A stretch of 64,000 bases of DNA from Clostridium cavendishii DSM 21758 (GCF_900141845.1 NZ_FQZB01000008.1:186001-250000), one strand, 5' to 3'; positions 35,094 through 44,281 are shown, numbered from the stretch's first letter. Notes: a model not told the origin generated them from the sequence alone. Numbers and translations are program-made.

Positions 35094-35677
35094 ACAATCA
35101 AATACTATGTATAATAATTACGCTAATATGGGGATTAATTTTATTATGCTTAAATAAAAATAAAATGCATTTTTTAAAATTTCTAGTAGGTAGTTTAGGA
35201 CTGTTCACTATATCAATGATATTTTTCATGACTCCTTTAGAGGGAAAGTTAATTGATGCAATAAGTTATATCTTGAAAATAATAGCAGATAAAACTTCAT
35301 ATTTTAACGTATATGAGCAATTTTCTATTATAGTTATTGAAGCAAAATCTGGAATAATATCTATGGCTATAAATTATGAATGTTCAGGAATAATTGAACT
35401 TATGGTATTCACTGCATTGTGTCTTTTCTTTCCTTTTGGAAGCCTTTTGAGAAAAGTAATATCGTTAATACTTGGAAATGTATTTTTATTTGGTGCAAAT
35501 ATTATAAGATTAATGTTTATTATTGTAGTAGTTAAAATTTTTGGTGCTAGCTCATTTTATTTAGCTCATACTATTTTTGCAAGAATTATATTTTTTGGCC
35601 TAACTATATTACTTTACTATATTGTATTTACATCGACGCAATTAAAGTTACAAAAGGTAGGTGACATGAGTGAATAA
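35090..35677 (+). CDS. xrtG: Exosortase XrtG
   Basis: 195 residues, about seven membrane segments. The exosortase catalytic triad is visible: Cys98 in INYECSGIIEL, Arg140 in GANIIRLMF, and His160 in YLAHTIFAR. The ATG overlaps the upstream stop (ATGA), and GGGGGAAG precedes it, so it is translationally coupled; an upstream in-frame ATG at 35066 is less likely. XrtG is the Gram-positive branch of exosortases, thought to cut and re-attach proteins bearing a C-terminal sorting tail. Its probable substrate is the protein at 37833. Confidence 0.93.
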   Translation: MNNQILCIIITLIWGLILLCLNKNKMHFLKFLVGSLGLFTISMIFFMTPLEGKLIDAISYILKIIADKTSYFNVYEQFSIIVIEAKSGIISMAINYECSGIIELMVFTALCLFFPFGSLLRKVISLILGNVFLFGANIIRLMFIIVVVKIFGASSFYLAHTIFARIIFFGLTILLYYIVFTSTQLKLQKVGDMSE

Positions 35678-37013
35678 AGATTTATATAGAGATTTATTGT
35701 TTTGGGGTATCTGGTTACTTATTCCTTTATTAATTGATATACTGTCTGGAATAGTTAGTTTAATAGTAATTTTGAAGGAGTACTTCAGGAAAGAAAAGGT
35801 GGAGCTAGAATATCTGCCATATATAACAATATTGATACCTGTATATAATTCAGAAAAAACATTAGCTAATTGCATACAGTCAATTTTAGATCAAAATTAT
35901 CCTATTAAAAATATTCAAGTTTTACTTATTAATAATGGAGAAAAGAATGGAGTTTATGATATATATTGTAAAATACAAGAGCAGCATCCAAATTTAAAGA
36001 TTTGGTGGATTGATTCAAATCAAGGTAAATCAAAGGCATTAAATAAGGGGATTTATGCAGCTGAGGGTAAATATATTATAAACATAGATTCGGATGGAAT
36101 ACTTGATAAAAATGCTGTGCTTAGAATAGTAGAAAAGTTTGAAAGTAATACTAATATTCATGCCATGACAGGGGTAGTATTAACGGATTGTAGTTTAATA
36201 AATACTAATTCAAATTTACTATTAAGATTATTTAGGAGATGTGAGCTATTTGAATATAGTGAGGCTTTTTTGGTAGGAAGGGGTTTTCAATCCTATACAG
36301 ATAGTTTATTTACTTTAGCTGGTGCTTTTTCTTGCTTTAGAAAGGATGTTATTCAAAAAACTCAGCTATATAATAGTGAAACATTAGGAGAAGATACTCA
36401 TATAACTTCTCAAATTAGAGAGTTTCAAAATGGGAAAATAGCTTTATGTGAGAAAGCATTTTTCTATGTAGATCCAATAGACAGTATGGATAAGCTATAT
36501 ATACAACGTCAAAGGTGGCAAAGAGGAGAAATAGAAGTAGCATCACTATTTAGAAAATTCATTGGTGGAAGAAACAGAAATACAAGGAAAGTACTTAAAA
36601 GAACAGTTATTAAAGATCATACATTAGTATTTCCAAGATTAATATGGATGTTTGCTATGGTTTATTTAGTTTTCATAGATTATCCATTGGAGCTAGTAAT
36701 TATGGCTAATATATTATTGTATTTAGCATATGTTTTTAATTCAGCATTATCCTTTTTTGTATCAAAGCTATATTTAAAGGATCAGAAAGAAGTAAAAAAA
36801 TATATGAATAAACATGCATACAGCATTTTATTATTACCTTTTTATAGATTAGTTATATTTTTCATGAGGGTAGCAGGAATCATAAACTCAATAGAAAAAT
36901 ATTCGAAATGGAACACTAAAACACTTACTGAAGAAAAAGAAATTTTATCTAATGGTTTTAAAAGGAAATTCTCTATATTTTATAGGGTGAAAGGGTGGAT
37001 AAACAATGGATAA
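35670..37013 (+). CDS. Processive-type GT2 glycosyltransferase, XrtG-associated
   Basis: 447 residues: N-terminal membrane helix (about 8-30), GT2 domain (ITILIPVYNSEKTL, then IDSDG as DXD, GEDTHI as the ED acid, QRQRWQRGE as QxxRW), and C-terminal helices (about 310-350, 375-400). The QxxRW motif is typical of processive polysaccharide synthases. It matches the glycosyltransferase that travels with XrtG. GTG start overlaps the xrtG end by 8 bases. It may build the glycan to which the sorted protein is attached (inference). Confidence 0.88.
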   Translation: MNKDLYRDLLFWGIWLLIPLLIDILSGIVSLIVILKEYFRKEKVELEYLPYITILIPVYNSEKTLANCIQSILDQNYPIKNIQVLLINNGEKNGVYDIYCKIQEQHPNLKIWWIDSNQGKSKALNKGIYAAEGKYIINIDSDGILDKNAVLRIVEKFESNTNIHAMTGVVLTDCSLINTNSNLLLRLFRRCELFEYSEAFLVGRGFQSYTDSLFTLAGAFSCFRKDVIQKTQLYNSETLGEDTHITSQIREFQNGKIALCEKAFFYVDPIDSMDKLYIQRQRWQRGEIEVASLFRKFIGGRNRNTRKVLKRTVIKDHTLVFPRLIWMFAMVYLVFIDYPLELVIMANILLYLAYVFNSALSFFVSKLYLKDQKEVKKYMNKHAYSILLLPFYRLVIFFMRVAGIINSIEKYSKWNTKTLTEEKEILSNGFKRKFSIFYRVKGWINNG

Positions 37014-37797
37014 AAAATTTTGGGTGCTATTACCTTGCTATAATGAACAAGAAAATATACAGCCCTTAGTTAATGAATGGCAAAAAGAAAGAGAAAAATT
37101 AAAGGGGTTAAATTTAGATTTAAGAATTATCATTGTTAATGACGGAAGTAAAGACAATACACTAAATATATCAGAAGAGTTAAGTAAAAGTTATGATAAT
37201 ATATTTATTATAAATCATGATATAAATAAAGGCTTAGGGGAAGCCATTAATACAGGTTTATTATATGCAATAAATCAAAGGGAAGATGGATATATATGTA
37301 CCATGGATGGAGATTTAACCCATAGTCCAAGCTATGTACAAGCAATGTTAGAAAAAATGAGAAAAGATGAACTAGATTGTGTAATTGCATCTAGATATAG
37401 ACATGGTTCAGAAGTACAAGGTTTAGCTAGATTTAGAAAACTTTTATCCTATGGTGCAAGAGTTATATATACTTTAGCATTAAGGATACCTAATGTAAGA
37501 GATTATACTTGCGGATATAGAATTTATACTAAGAAATCTATAATCGATTTAAATAATATATATGGAAATACTATTGTAGTAGAAACAGGTTTTGCTTGTA
37601 TGATGGAATTATTATATAAGATACACATTAATGGAAATAAAATTGGTGAGGTTCCGTTTATACTTAAGTATCAGCTAAAAGGTGGGGCAAGTAAGATGAA
37701 AGTTATGAGAACTGTATTAAGAAGCTTAACAGTTTTGCTAAATATAAGATCTTATAATAAGCATACAAAAAACAATTTAAATTATACCAGTATATAA
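37006..37797 (+). CDS. DPM-type polyprenyl-phosphate glycosyltransferase (GT2)
   Basis: 263 residues: FWVLLPCYNEQENIQPLV, IIIVNDGSKDNTL, TMDGDLTHSPSYV and ASRYRHGSEVQG are the DPM1/GtrB signature. No membrane helices, unlike GtrB, so the separate GtrA-like protein at 31826 may be its flippase partner. It would load a sugar onto polyprenyl phosphate for the membrane GT-C-like protein at 32589. Overlaps the previous gene by 8 bases. Confidence 0.9.
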   Translation: MDKKFWVLLPCYNEQENIQPLVNEWQKEREKLKGLNLDLRIIIVNDGSKDNTLNISEELSKSYDNIFIINHDINKGLGEAINTGLLYAINQREDGYICTMDGDLTHSPSYVQAMLEKMRKDELDCVIASRYRHGSEVQGLARFRKLLSYGARVIYTLALRIPNVRDYTCGYRIYTKKSIIDLNNIYGNTIVVETGFACMMELLYKIHINGNKIGEVPFILKYQLKGGASKMKVMRTVLRSLTVLLNIRSYNKHTKNNLNYTSI

Positions 37798-37832
37798 AAC
37801 AGGTATTTTGAAGATACATTAGGAGGAAACAG

Positions 37833-38585
37833 ATGGCAAAAATAAAAATTTTCTTTGGGACTGTAATTTGTTTGTTATTATTTAATACTATGGCTTATGC
37901 AACTCCAGGAAACCTTAAGGAAATAAGTATTGATGGTAATTTTAATGATTGGAAAGGTTATCCTATGATAAAGGATGATATAGGAGATACTCCAAAACCT
38001 CATGAAGATATTGAATTTGTTCAGTGTGCAGCAGATAATAATGATCTTTATTTACACATAAAAAGGGTAGGTGAAGATAAGTATACTTATTGGAATTTAA
38101 AAGCTGTAATAGTAAATGGAAGGAAAGGGGCTCTATTTGATCATAAATATTATCCAAATAAAAGTGATAGATATCCTAATCAAGGTACGAATCCTGATAA
38201 CACTAAATATGTATCCTTTAAAGCTCCGCAATACGATATAACTGTATATTATAAAGATGACTATCCTAAGTCTAATTTTTATGTAAAAGCAAGTTTCGAT
38301 GATGGAAAGCACGGGTCAACTGTTATTTTTGATAATGTAGCAGGTGTTTCTAAGGATGGTAAGGAATTTGAAATAAAGTTACCACTTCATTATGTTGGAC
38401 TTAATGGCGCAAATAGAGATGTGAAGCTTATGCTTAAATCAGGGGTGTTCGAGCCTTTGACTAATGTTGATTGGGCGCCAGAAAAGCCTATAACAATAAC
38501 TAAAGGTACAAATGCATGGGAAATTTTCATAGGAGCATCATTTATATTTATTTCATTTTTAGCATATAAAAAACTAAAAAAATAA
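37833..38585 (+). CDS. Secreted protein with Firmicu-CTERM-like sorting tail (XrtG substrate)
   Basis: 250 residues. Signal peptide 1-24 ends MAYA. The middle (25-220) begins EISIDGNFNDWKGYPMIKDD, a DOMON/CBM9-like start, and looks like a beta sandwich. The C terminus reads GTNAWEIFIGASFIFISFLAYKKLKK in order: a Gly/Ala/Ser helix and a basic end, fitting the tripartite exosortase sorting tail. It is the last gene of the locus and the only such tail in the window. Prediction: XrtG removes the helix and links the protein to a surface glycan or lipid. Confidence 0.88.
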   Translation: MAKIKIFFGTVICLLLFNTMAYATPGNLKEISIDGNFNDWKGYPMIKDDIGDTPKPHEDIEFVQCAADNNDLYLHIKRVGEDKYTYWNLKAVIVNGRKGALFDHKYYPNKSDRYPNQGTNPDNTKYVSFKAPQYDITVYYKDDYPKSNFYVKASFDDGKHGSTVIFDNVAGVSKDGKEFEIKLPLHYVGLNGANRDVKLMLKSGVFEPLTNVDWAPEKPITITKGTNAWEIFIGASFIFISFLAYKKLKK

Positions 38586-38650
38586 GTTAATAATAAGTTG
38601 AGTTTGTATCAAAATCATTTTTGGTAAAATGGTAATTTAGAGCACAAACT

Positions 38651-38693
38651 AAAGCAGGCTATTGGTATATTTAAGTTTACCAATAGCCTTATG
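38651..38693. terminator. Bidirectional terminator between XrtG locus and secA2-like gene
   Basis: AGGCTATTGGTA, loop TATTTAAGTT, TACCAATAGCCT, then TATGTTTTT: a perfect 12-pair stem serving both converging genes. Confidence 0.9.
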
Positions 38694-38700
38694 TTTTTGA

Positions 38701-41073
38701 TTAGGCATCTTTCTTAAAAAACTTATAATATGCTGATTCCATAGCAAATGAAAATATAGAAATATAATCTCTTAAAATTTTTAAATTGAATACTTTAGCT
38801 ACATCTAGTAGTGCAGCAATAGGTATAAGGGTTATAAAACCATCAAGAGAGTTATCATTTACAAAATATGTCCAAGTTGAAAGTGGAGGAGTATTTCTTT
38901 TGTTAATCTCTTCAAAGGAAATTTCTGAAACTTCTAACTTCCTATAGTCTTCCTTTATAGCAGCGTCTATTTCTTGCTGTAAAGTTTCAAACTCTTCTAT
39001 TAATCTCATATGAAAAACAGCTAAAGGATTTCTTCCATTTATTATATTAAGATGAATTCCTTCTTTAATATTAGATACTATATTAAGATAATCTGCCCAA
39101 TATTTATTAATGTAAAATAATCTAAGATTCTTTTTGAATTCCTCAATCTCATTAATAGTATATATACTATTAAATTTTTCATATAAGTTTGGAAAAAACT
39201 CGCTCAGAACTTCATCATTAAATTTATTAGTAATTATTTTTATACGCATGTTATACATATACTGCCTTTGATCATTTAATATAATTGAAAACTTATATAA
39301 TTCTTTTCTTAAATCAGAGTTTTTACCTTGAACAATTCTTTGAATTTGGTTTATTTTCTGGTTAAATACACCATTTTCTAGAGCTTCATCTTGTAATTTA
39401 GGTATATATTTATCAGGTATAATATTTTGGATTCCATATTTTACAATAAGTTCATCCTCTAAACTTACAAAAAAGCGAGTCATTCCAGGGTCACCTTGTC
39501 TACCAGCTCTTCCTTTTAGTTGCTTATCAATACGTAAGCTTTCATAAAGATTAGTACCTATAACATATAGGCCACCTAATTCTTTGATTTGTTCTCTATT
39601 TTCACCATTTGGTCCACCTAGCAATATATCAATACCACGTCCAGCCATATTAGTTGAAACAGTAACTGCACCTAAAACTCCTGCTTTTTCGATAATCTTG
39701 GCTTCTAGCTCATCATTTTTAGCATTTAATACTTGGCAGTTAACTCCCATACTTAAGAGTTTATCTGCTAGAAGCGAGGATTCTCTAATACTACTAGTAC
39801 CAATAAGGATTGGTTGACCAGTAGTATGTACTTCTTTAATTTCTTTAGCTAGAGCATTAAATTTTGCTTCCTTATGAGTAAATACATAGTTTGGTAAATC
39901 TTTTCTAATAGATTTTTTGTTAGGTGGTATTATAACAATTTCCATACCATAATATTCAAAAAATTCATCTTCTGAATCAATAGCTGTACCTGTCATTCCA
40001 GCTAAATTTTCATATAAGCTAATAAAATGCTGAAGAGTTATTTGACCTATAATTTTTCCACTTGATTGAACTTCTAAGTTTTCTTTTGTTTCTAATGCAC
40101 CTTGAAGTCCATCAGGCCAATGTCTATTTTTTGCAATACGACCTGTAAATTCATCTACCATTTGAATCTTATTATTTTTTATTATGTAATCTATATCTTT
40201 TTCGAGAAGTACTTCAGCATAAAGAGCGCTATTTACTTGTCTTAATAGACTAAAGTTTTCACTAGAATAGAGATTTTTACATCCAAGCAACTTTTCAATA
40301 TGGTCTATACCCTTATCTGTTAAATATACATTTAAAGAGTATTCATCTGTAGTATAATCTACTAATGAATCTAACATAGTTATGGCTTTTCTAACTTTTT
40401 TAAGGTCATTATCTTTTTCATCTGTATTTGTAGCTATTACCATAGGAATTCTTGCTTCATCAATTAATATAGAATCAGCTTCATCTATAATAGCAAAGTG
40501 GAAACCTCTATGAATTAAATCTTCATTATTATAACAAATAGAATCTCTAAGATAATCAAAGCCTGATTCTTTTGCAGTAACATAAGTTATGTCACAAGCA
40601 TAAGCCTTTTTCTTTTCATTTTTATCCATATTTTCTTGAATAAACCCAACAGTTACCCCAAGCATTTCATATACTGCTTTCATCCAAAGAGCATCTCTTT
40701 TAGCTAAATAATCATTAAAGGTAAGTATATGAACTCCTTTTTTTAATAAGCTATTTAAATAAGCAGGAAATACTGCTGTTAATGTTTTGCCTTCACCAGT
40801 CTGCATTTCTATAAGTTTTCTATCGTTAAGTGCTAATGCAGCTAATAATTGAACATCAAAAACTTCAAAGCCTAAAGTTCTTTTTACAGCTTCTTTAACA
40901 AGAGCAAAACCTTCAACAATAAGGCTATTAAGGTCTGTTCCTTTAGAGGCTAGTTCTTTTAATCCCTGTGATTTATTTAATAATTCATTATTACTTAATG
41001 AGGTTAAATTAATCTTTTTTATATCTTTTACTATAGTTTTGTAGTTTTCTAATAATGTATTTCTTTTTATCAT
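38701..41073 (-). CDS. secA2: SecA2-like accessory preprotein translocase ATPase
   Basis: 790 residues. Motor motifs: MQTGEGKTLTAVFPAY (Walker A, about 90-97), IIDEADSILIDEARIP (Walker B), the specificity domain, AGRGIDI and KGRAGRQGDPG. It is shorter than housekeeping SecA (about 840) and lacks the C-terminal zinc-binding CxC...CH tail, features of SecA2. No secY2 or asp genes nearby, so it is like the clostridial/listerial type that uses the normal SecYEG. It lies next to the XrtG locus and may export surface proteins; a direct link is inferred. Ribosome site AAGGAAG. Confidence 0.88.
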   Translation of the reverse strand: MIKRNTLLENYKTIVKDIKKINLTSLSNNELLNKSQGLKELASKGTDLNSLIVEGFALVKEAVKRTLGFEVFDVQLLAALALNDRKLIEMQTGEGKTLTAVFPAYLNSLLKKGVHILTFNDYLAKRDALWMKAVYEMLGVTVGFIQENMDKNEKKKAYACDITYVTAKESGFDYLRDSICYNNEDLIHRGFHFAIIDEADSILIDEARIPMVIATNTDEKDNDLKKVRKAITMLDSLVDYTTDEYSLNVYLTDKGIDHIEKLLGCKNLYSSENFSLLRQVNSALYAEVLLEKDIDYIIKNNKIQMVDEFTGRIAKNRHWPDGLQGALETKENLEVQSSGKIIGQITLQHFISLYENLAGMTGTAIDSEDEFFEYYGMEIVIIPPNKKSIRKDLPNYVFTHKEAKFNALAKEIKEVHTTGQPILIGTSSIRESSLLADKLLSMGVNCQVLNAKNDELEAKIIEKAGVLGAVTVSTNMAGRGIDILLGGPNGENREQIKELGGLYVIGTNLYESLRIDKQLKGRAGRQGDPGMTRFFVSLEDELIVKYGIQNIIPDKYIPKLQDEALENGVFNQKINQIQRIVQGKNSDLRKELYKFSIILNDQRQYMYNMRIKIITNKFNDEVLSEFFPNLYEKFNSIYTINEIEEFKKNLRLFYINKYWADYLNIVSNIKEGIHLNIINGRNPLAVFHMRLIEEFETLQQEIDAAIKEDYRKLEVSEISFEEINKRNTPPLSTWTYFVNDNSLDGFITLIPIAALLDVAKVFNLKILRDYISIFSFAMESAYYKFFKKDA

Positions 41074-41449
41074 TAATAATAACTTCCTTTTTCATTAATA
41101 AGGTATTGAGGTAGGGCAATCTGATATCATCTATTAACCTATAATATGTATATTATAATACAAATAATATTTTAAATATAGTTAACCTTTATAGGAACTT
41201 GGTTAAAGTCCATTCATAAGTTATATTGTATAATTGGTTTAAACATAAAAATATCAGATAGTATGAGGTAGAAGTAAGGATTTTTATAGTATGGTAAAAT
41301 ATTCATCATTATTGTATTATTATATATAGTTAAGGATATTTAAAATTTTTACTTTAATTAAATTAAAAGGATATTAAAATGGGAAAAATATTAGAGGCAC
41401 AAATATAATTCTTATAATAAGTTTAATTAACTAAATTAGGGGGGATTTT
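41074..41449 (+). other. Intergenic region with possible leader peptide
   Basis: About 375 AT-rich bases between divergent genes. A 9-codon frame (MGKILEAQI, 41379-41408) with AAAAGG upstream sits 42 bases before the methyltransferase and could be a leader peptide. AATATGTATATT near 41146 is the best AT dyad. No clear promoter. Confidence 0.35.
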
Positions 41450-42058
41450 ATGAATTTTATATTTAGACAACCACAATTATATAGGTATCTAAACCTTTGC
41501 AATGAAAGTAATTTAGAAAAAAGTGTACTAGATTGTGGAGCAGGGGGAAACTATCCGCCACTAGCTTTATTTTCAAGTTTAGGGTATAAAACATATGGGT
41601 TGGAATTAAGTGATGAGCAAATTGAGGCTGCTAAAAGATTTGAAGATGAACATAATATTAACCTTAATATTTTAAAAGGTGATATAAGAAATCTTCCGTT
41701 TGAAGATGAAGCTTTTAGTTATGTTTATTCCTATAATACTATATTCCATATGAAGAAAATAGATATAGAAAAGTCAATAAATGAAATAAAGAGAGTGTTA
41801 AAACCAGGTGGAATTTGTCTTATAAATTTTCTTTCTATAAATGATGAAGACTATGGAAGTGGTATAGAACAAGGCAGAGGAGAATTTTTGCAAGTAGAGA
41901 GAGGAGAAGAAGTAATACATACTTATTATGATATCTGTGAAGCAGAAAAACATTTTAAGGACATGAAGATATTATTTAAGGAAAATAGAATTTTAGAAAG
42001 AATATACGAAGGCAAGATGATAAAACAAGGTTATATAGATTATATAATTCAAAAATAA
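41450..42058 (+). CDS. SAM-dependent methyltransferase, class I
   Basis: 202 residues: motif I VLDCGAGGNYPPLALF, motif II TYGLELSDEQIEAA, motif IV region GDIRNLPFEDEAFSYVYS, and LKPGGICLINF. A UbiE/type-11-like fold. The start is an ATG behind AGGGGGG. The substrate cannot be told: the sequence after motif IV (REFLQVERGEEVIHTYYD) is not diagnostic. Monocistronic, ended by a strong terminator. Confidence 0.87.
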   Translation: MNFIFRQPQLYRYLNLCNESNLEKSVLDCGAGGNYPPLALFSSLGYKTYGLELSDEQIEAAKRFEDEHNINLNILKGDIRNLPFEDEAFSYVYSYNTIFHMKKIDIEKSINEIKRVLKPGGICLINFLSINDEDYGSGIEQGRGEFLQVERGEEVIHTYYDICEAEKHFKDMKILFKENRILERIYEGKMIKQGYIDYIIQK

Positions 42059-42111
42059 ATCTTGATTTTATTATTTAATAAAAATAAATAATTTTATAAT
42101 CTTTTATGAGT

Positions 42112-42170
42112 TAAAAAGCAAACTAGGAAATCTTTTATTAATATTAAGATTTCCTAGTTTGCTTTTTTAT
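42112..42170. terminator. Strong terminator
   Basis: AAAAAGCAAACTAGGAAATC, loop, then the complement ending TCCTAGTTTGCTTTTTT: about 21 pairs. It shuts off the methyltransferase transcript. The following 200 bases (42171-42373) are AT-rich, with only the promoter and GAGGTG ribosome site of the Ser-rich gene to be expected. Confidence 0.92.
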
Positions 42171-42373
42171 TAAATTACATTAATATCCAAATGAACTGAT
42201 ATTATGTATATTATTTACCATTAACTGTATAACTGGTCTTTAATGATATAAAAAATAAATTTTATTTTATTAAAAAGATTATGTAACCTAATATAGGCAT
42301 GTCTCATAATATGAATTAAGAGTAATATAACTTAATTTATATTACTTCTACAAAAATAATAAGAGGTGTTTTT

Positions 42374-42874
42374 ATGGGTTTTTATAGAAGTGAATCATAT
42401 AGAGGTCATAATTATTATAAAGTAAAAGAAAGATCATATAGTAATGAAAGTGAATCAAATAGTAGCTCAAGTAAATCAAATAGTAGTTCAAGTCACTCAA
42501 ATAGCAGCTCAAGTCACTCATATAGCAGCTCAAGTAAATCAAATAGCAATTCAAGTAGCTCAAATAGCAATTCAAGTAGCTCAAATAGTAGTTCAAGTAA
42601 ATCAAATAGTAGTTCAAGTAGCTCATATAGTAGCTCAAGTAAATCAAATAGTAGTTCAAATAGCTCATATAGTAGCTCAAGTAAATCAAATAGTAGCTCA
42701 AGTAGCTCATATAGTAGCTCAAGTAAATCAAGTAGTAATTCAAGTAGCTCATATAGTAGCTCATACAGTGAATCAGATAGTAGTTCAAGTGGATCATCAT
42801 ATAGTAGCTCATATAGCGAATCTGATAGTAGCTCAAGTGGCTCATATAGTTCAAGCAGATCCTATAGTAGATAA
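42374..42874 (+). CDS. Serine-rich low-complexity repeat protein
   Basis: 166 residues, over half serine. The first 25 residues (MGFYRSESYRGHNYYKVKER) are unique and basic; the rest is built from Ser runs spaced by Asn, Lys, Tyr, His and Asp. The centre has about four 14-residue units such as KSNSSSSSSYSSSS (42-base DNA repeats), and the end is SSGSYSSSRSYSR. There is no signal peptide, membrane helix or sorting motif, so it is presumably cytoplasmic, unlike SRRP adhesins. It uses AGT, AGC and TCA serine codons mixed. A protein kinase gene starts 40 bases downstream, so multi-site phosphorylation is a natural hypothesis. Ribosome site AAGAGGTG. Confidence 0.72.
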   Translation: MGFYRSESYRGHNYYKVKERSYSNESESNSSSSKSNSSSSHSNSSSSHSYSSSSKSNSNSSSSNSNSSSSNSSSSKSNSSSSSSYSSSSKSNSSSNSSYSSSSKSNSSSSSSYSSSSKSSSNSSSSYSSSYSESDSSSSGSSYSSSYSESDSSSSGSYSSSRSYSR

Positions 42875-42913
42875 TAAAACTTTTTGCTAAATTTAAAGAT
42901 AGGGATTAGTGAT

Positions 42914-43627
42914 ATGGATAAGTATTACAAAACTAAGGAAATAGTAAATGGATATTCTATTATTAAAATGATAGGTCAGGGGCGATATGGAATTGCATAT
43001 TTAGCCATAAATGACAAAGATGAAAAGTGTGTAATAAAGCAATTAAAAAGGAAGATGCTTAAACAAACTAGAGAAAAATTGTTTTATGAACAGAAGATAT
43101 TAAAATCTTTAAATGATCCTAAGTTTCCCAAATTTATATCAACTTTTAAGGATAAGAAGAGAGAAGGCTATATATTAGAATATATAGAAGGAAAAGTGTT
43201 TGAAGATTTATTAGTTAAAGATAGATATAAATTTAGTAAAGAAGAAATTTATAAAGTTGCTGATGAGCTTTTAGAGATAGTAGAAATATTGCAAAAAAAT
43301 AATATAGTACACCGAGATATTAGGCTTCCTAATGTAATAATAAAAAAGAATAAAGAGATAGCTTTAATTGACTTCGGTTTAGCTAGAATTATAGATAATA
43401 AAAAATATGTAAAAGAGATAGATTATTGGTTTATAGCTGACTTTTTAATCCGTCTGTATTATTCATCTTATAAAGCAACTGATGAAGAAGAAAAACCTTG
43501 GTTTGAAGAACTAGATTTAAATTTAGAAGAAAAAACTTTTCTAAAAAAGCTCATGGGTGTTGAAGGTAGTTATCAAAATATTGAAGAAATAAGAAGTCAA
43601 CTTGAAAAGATAAAAAATATGAACTGA
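42914..43627 (+). CDS. Small soluble Hanks-type protein kinase
   Basis: 237 residues from the ATG at 42914, preceded by AGGG at 42901-42904; a TTG 30 bases earlier has no site. Kinase motifs: IGQGRYGIAYLA (G-loop, 20-31), Lys42 (CVIKQLK), Glu59, HRDIRLPN (133-140; Asp135, Asn140) and DFGLA (153-157). Arg replaces the usual Lys in HRDxKxxN. No transmembrane helix and no PASTA domain, so it is not a PrkC-type receptor; the lobe after DFG is short. It follows the Ser-rich gene in the same direction without a terminator between them, pointing to a common operon and a likely substrate. Confidence 0.85.
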   Translation: MDKYYKTKEIVNGYSIIKMIGQGRYGIAYLAINDKDEKCVIKQLKRKMLKQTREKLFYEQKILKSLNDPKFPKFISTFKDKKREGYILEYIEGKVFEDLLVKDRYKFSKEEIYKVADELLEIVEILQKNNIVHRDIRLPNVIIKKNKEIALIDFGLARIIDNKKYVKEIDYWFIADFLIRLYYSSYKATDEEEKPWFEELDLNLEEKTFLKKLMGVEGSYQNIEEIRSQLEKIKNMN

Positions 43628-43634
43628 TCTTAAA

Positions 43635-43684
43635 AGTAAACCATGTGATCCTAAAGTTTCCCTCCAATATCACATGGTTTATTT
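43635..43684 (+). terminator. Terminator after the kinase
   Basis: AAACCATGTGAT, 19-base loop, ATCACATGGTTTATTTC: a perfect 12-pair stem. Confidence 0.85.
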
Positions 43685-43714
43685 CTAAAGATTTGAATAT
43701 GGGAGGTCTACATT

Positions 43715-44281
43715 GTGCCAAATTCAATTGATATATTAACAATATATCCTGAAAGTTTTAGAGCTAATGTGTATTCGATTGAGCATTTTAGAATGATTGG
43801 GCTAATAGATGTAAGTATTAAGTATACTTATGGAACAGAAAGAGTAACATTAGCATATTTTAGATCTTCAGGAACTAATAGTGGGAAAATTAAAGGATTA
43901 TGGTATCCTATCGTTGGAATAAAAACTCATACAGGAAGCTTTACAGAGTTTTCGGACTATATAAATTATGTCTTAGAGAATTCTACAAGAAAGGGAAGGG
44001 CTAGTGAAGGATGGCTTGCTAAATCATTATTTTTTTCTAGGAAGTATGAAGATAGTTCTACTATTAGGGGTTTTTCAAATGGAATGCATCAGAACGTTCT
44101 TTTAGAAATAGGAAAGGGATTAAGATATTTATATGAGAATGGTAGATTTCAAAAAGTGGATTCATTGGATGCTGAAATGTTAAATAGTGTACTAACTTCA
44201 AATGAAGTATATAAAGGAAATAGATATTCTCAAAGAGAAAATTTTGAAAGATTTATAGAAGATATATTTAATGAGTATTAA
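43715..44281 (+). CDS. Unrecognised soluble protein downstream of the kinase
   Basis: 188 residues, GTG start behind GGGAGG. No membrane segment or Cys. Visible stretches: VTLAYFRSSGTNSGKIKGLW, EFSDYINYVLENSTRKGRAS, SLFFSRKYEDSSTIRGF and RENFERFIEDIFNEY. I do not recognise the family. A terminator separates it from the kinase, so it is probably its own unit, though same strand and spacing allow partial readthrough. Confidence 0.65.
   Translation: MPNSIDILTIYPESFRANVYSIEHFRMIGLIDVSIKYTYGTERVTLAYFRSSGTNSGKIKGLWYPIVGIKTHTGSFTEFSDYINYVLENSTRKGRASEGWLAKSLFFSRKYEDSSTIRGFSNGMHQNVLLEIGKGLRYLYENGRFQKVDSLDAEMLNSVLTSNEVYKGNRYSQRENFERFIEDIFNEY

Noticed and set aside
42440..42860. Short repeats resembling a CRISPR array
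   Set aside because: Units are contiguous coding triplet repeats of 42 bases with no unique spacers.
42372..42890. Open frames on the minus strand (Tyr/Leu-rich) and in a second plus frame (Val/Gln/Ile-rich) across the Ser-rich gene
   Set aside because: They follow automatically from a stop-free tandem DNA repeat; neither has a ribosome site, and the Ser frame has one plus a natural start and end.
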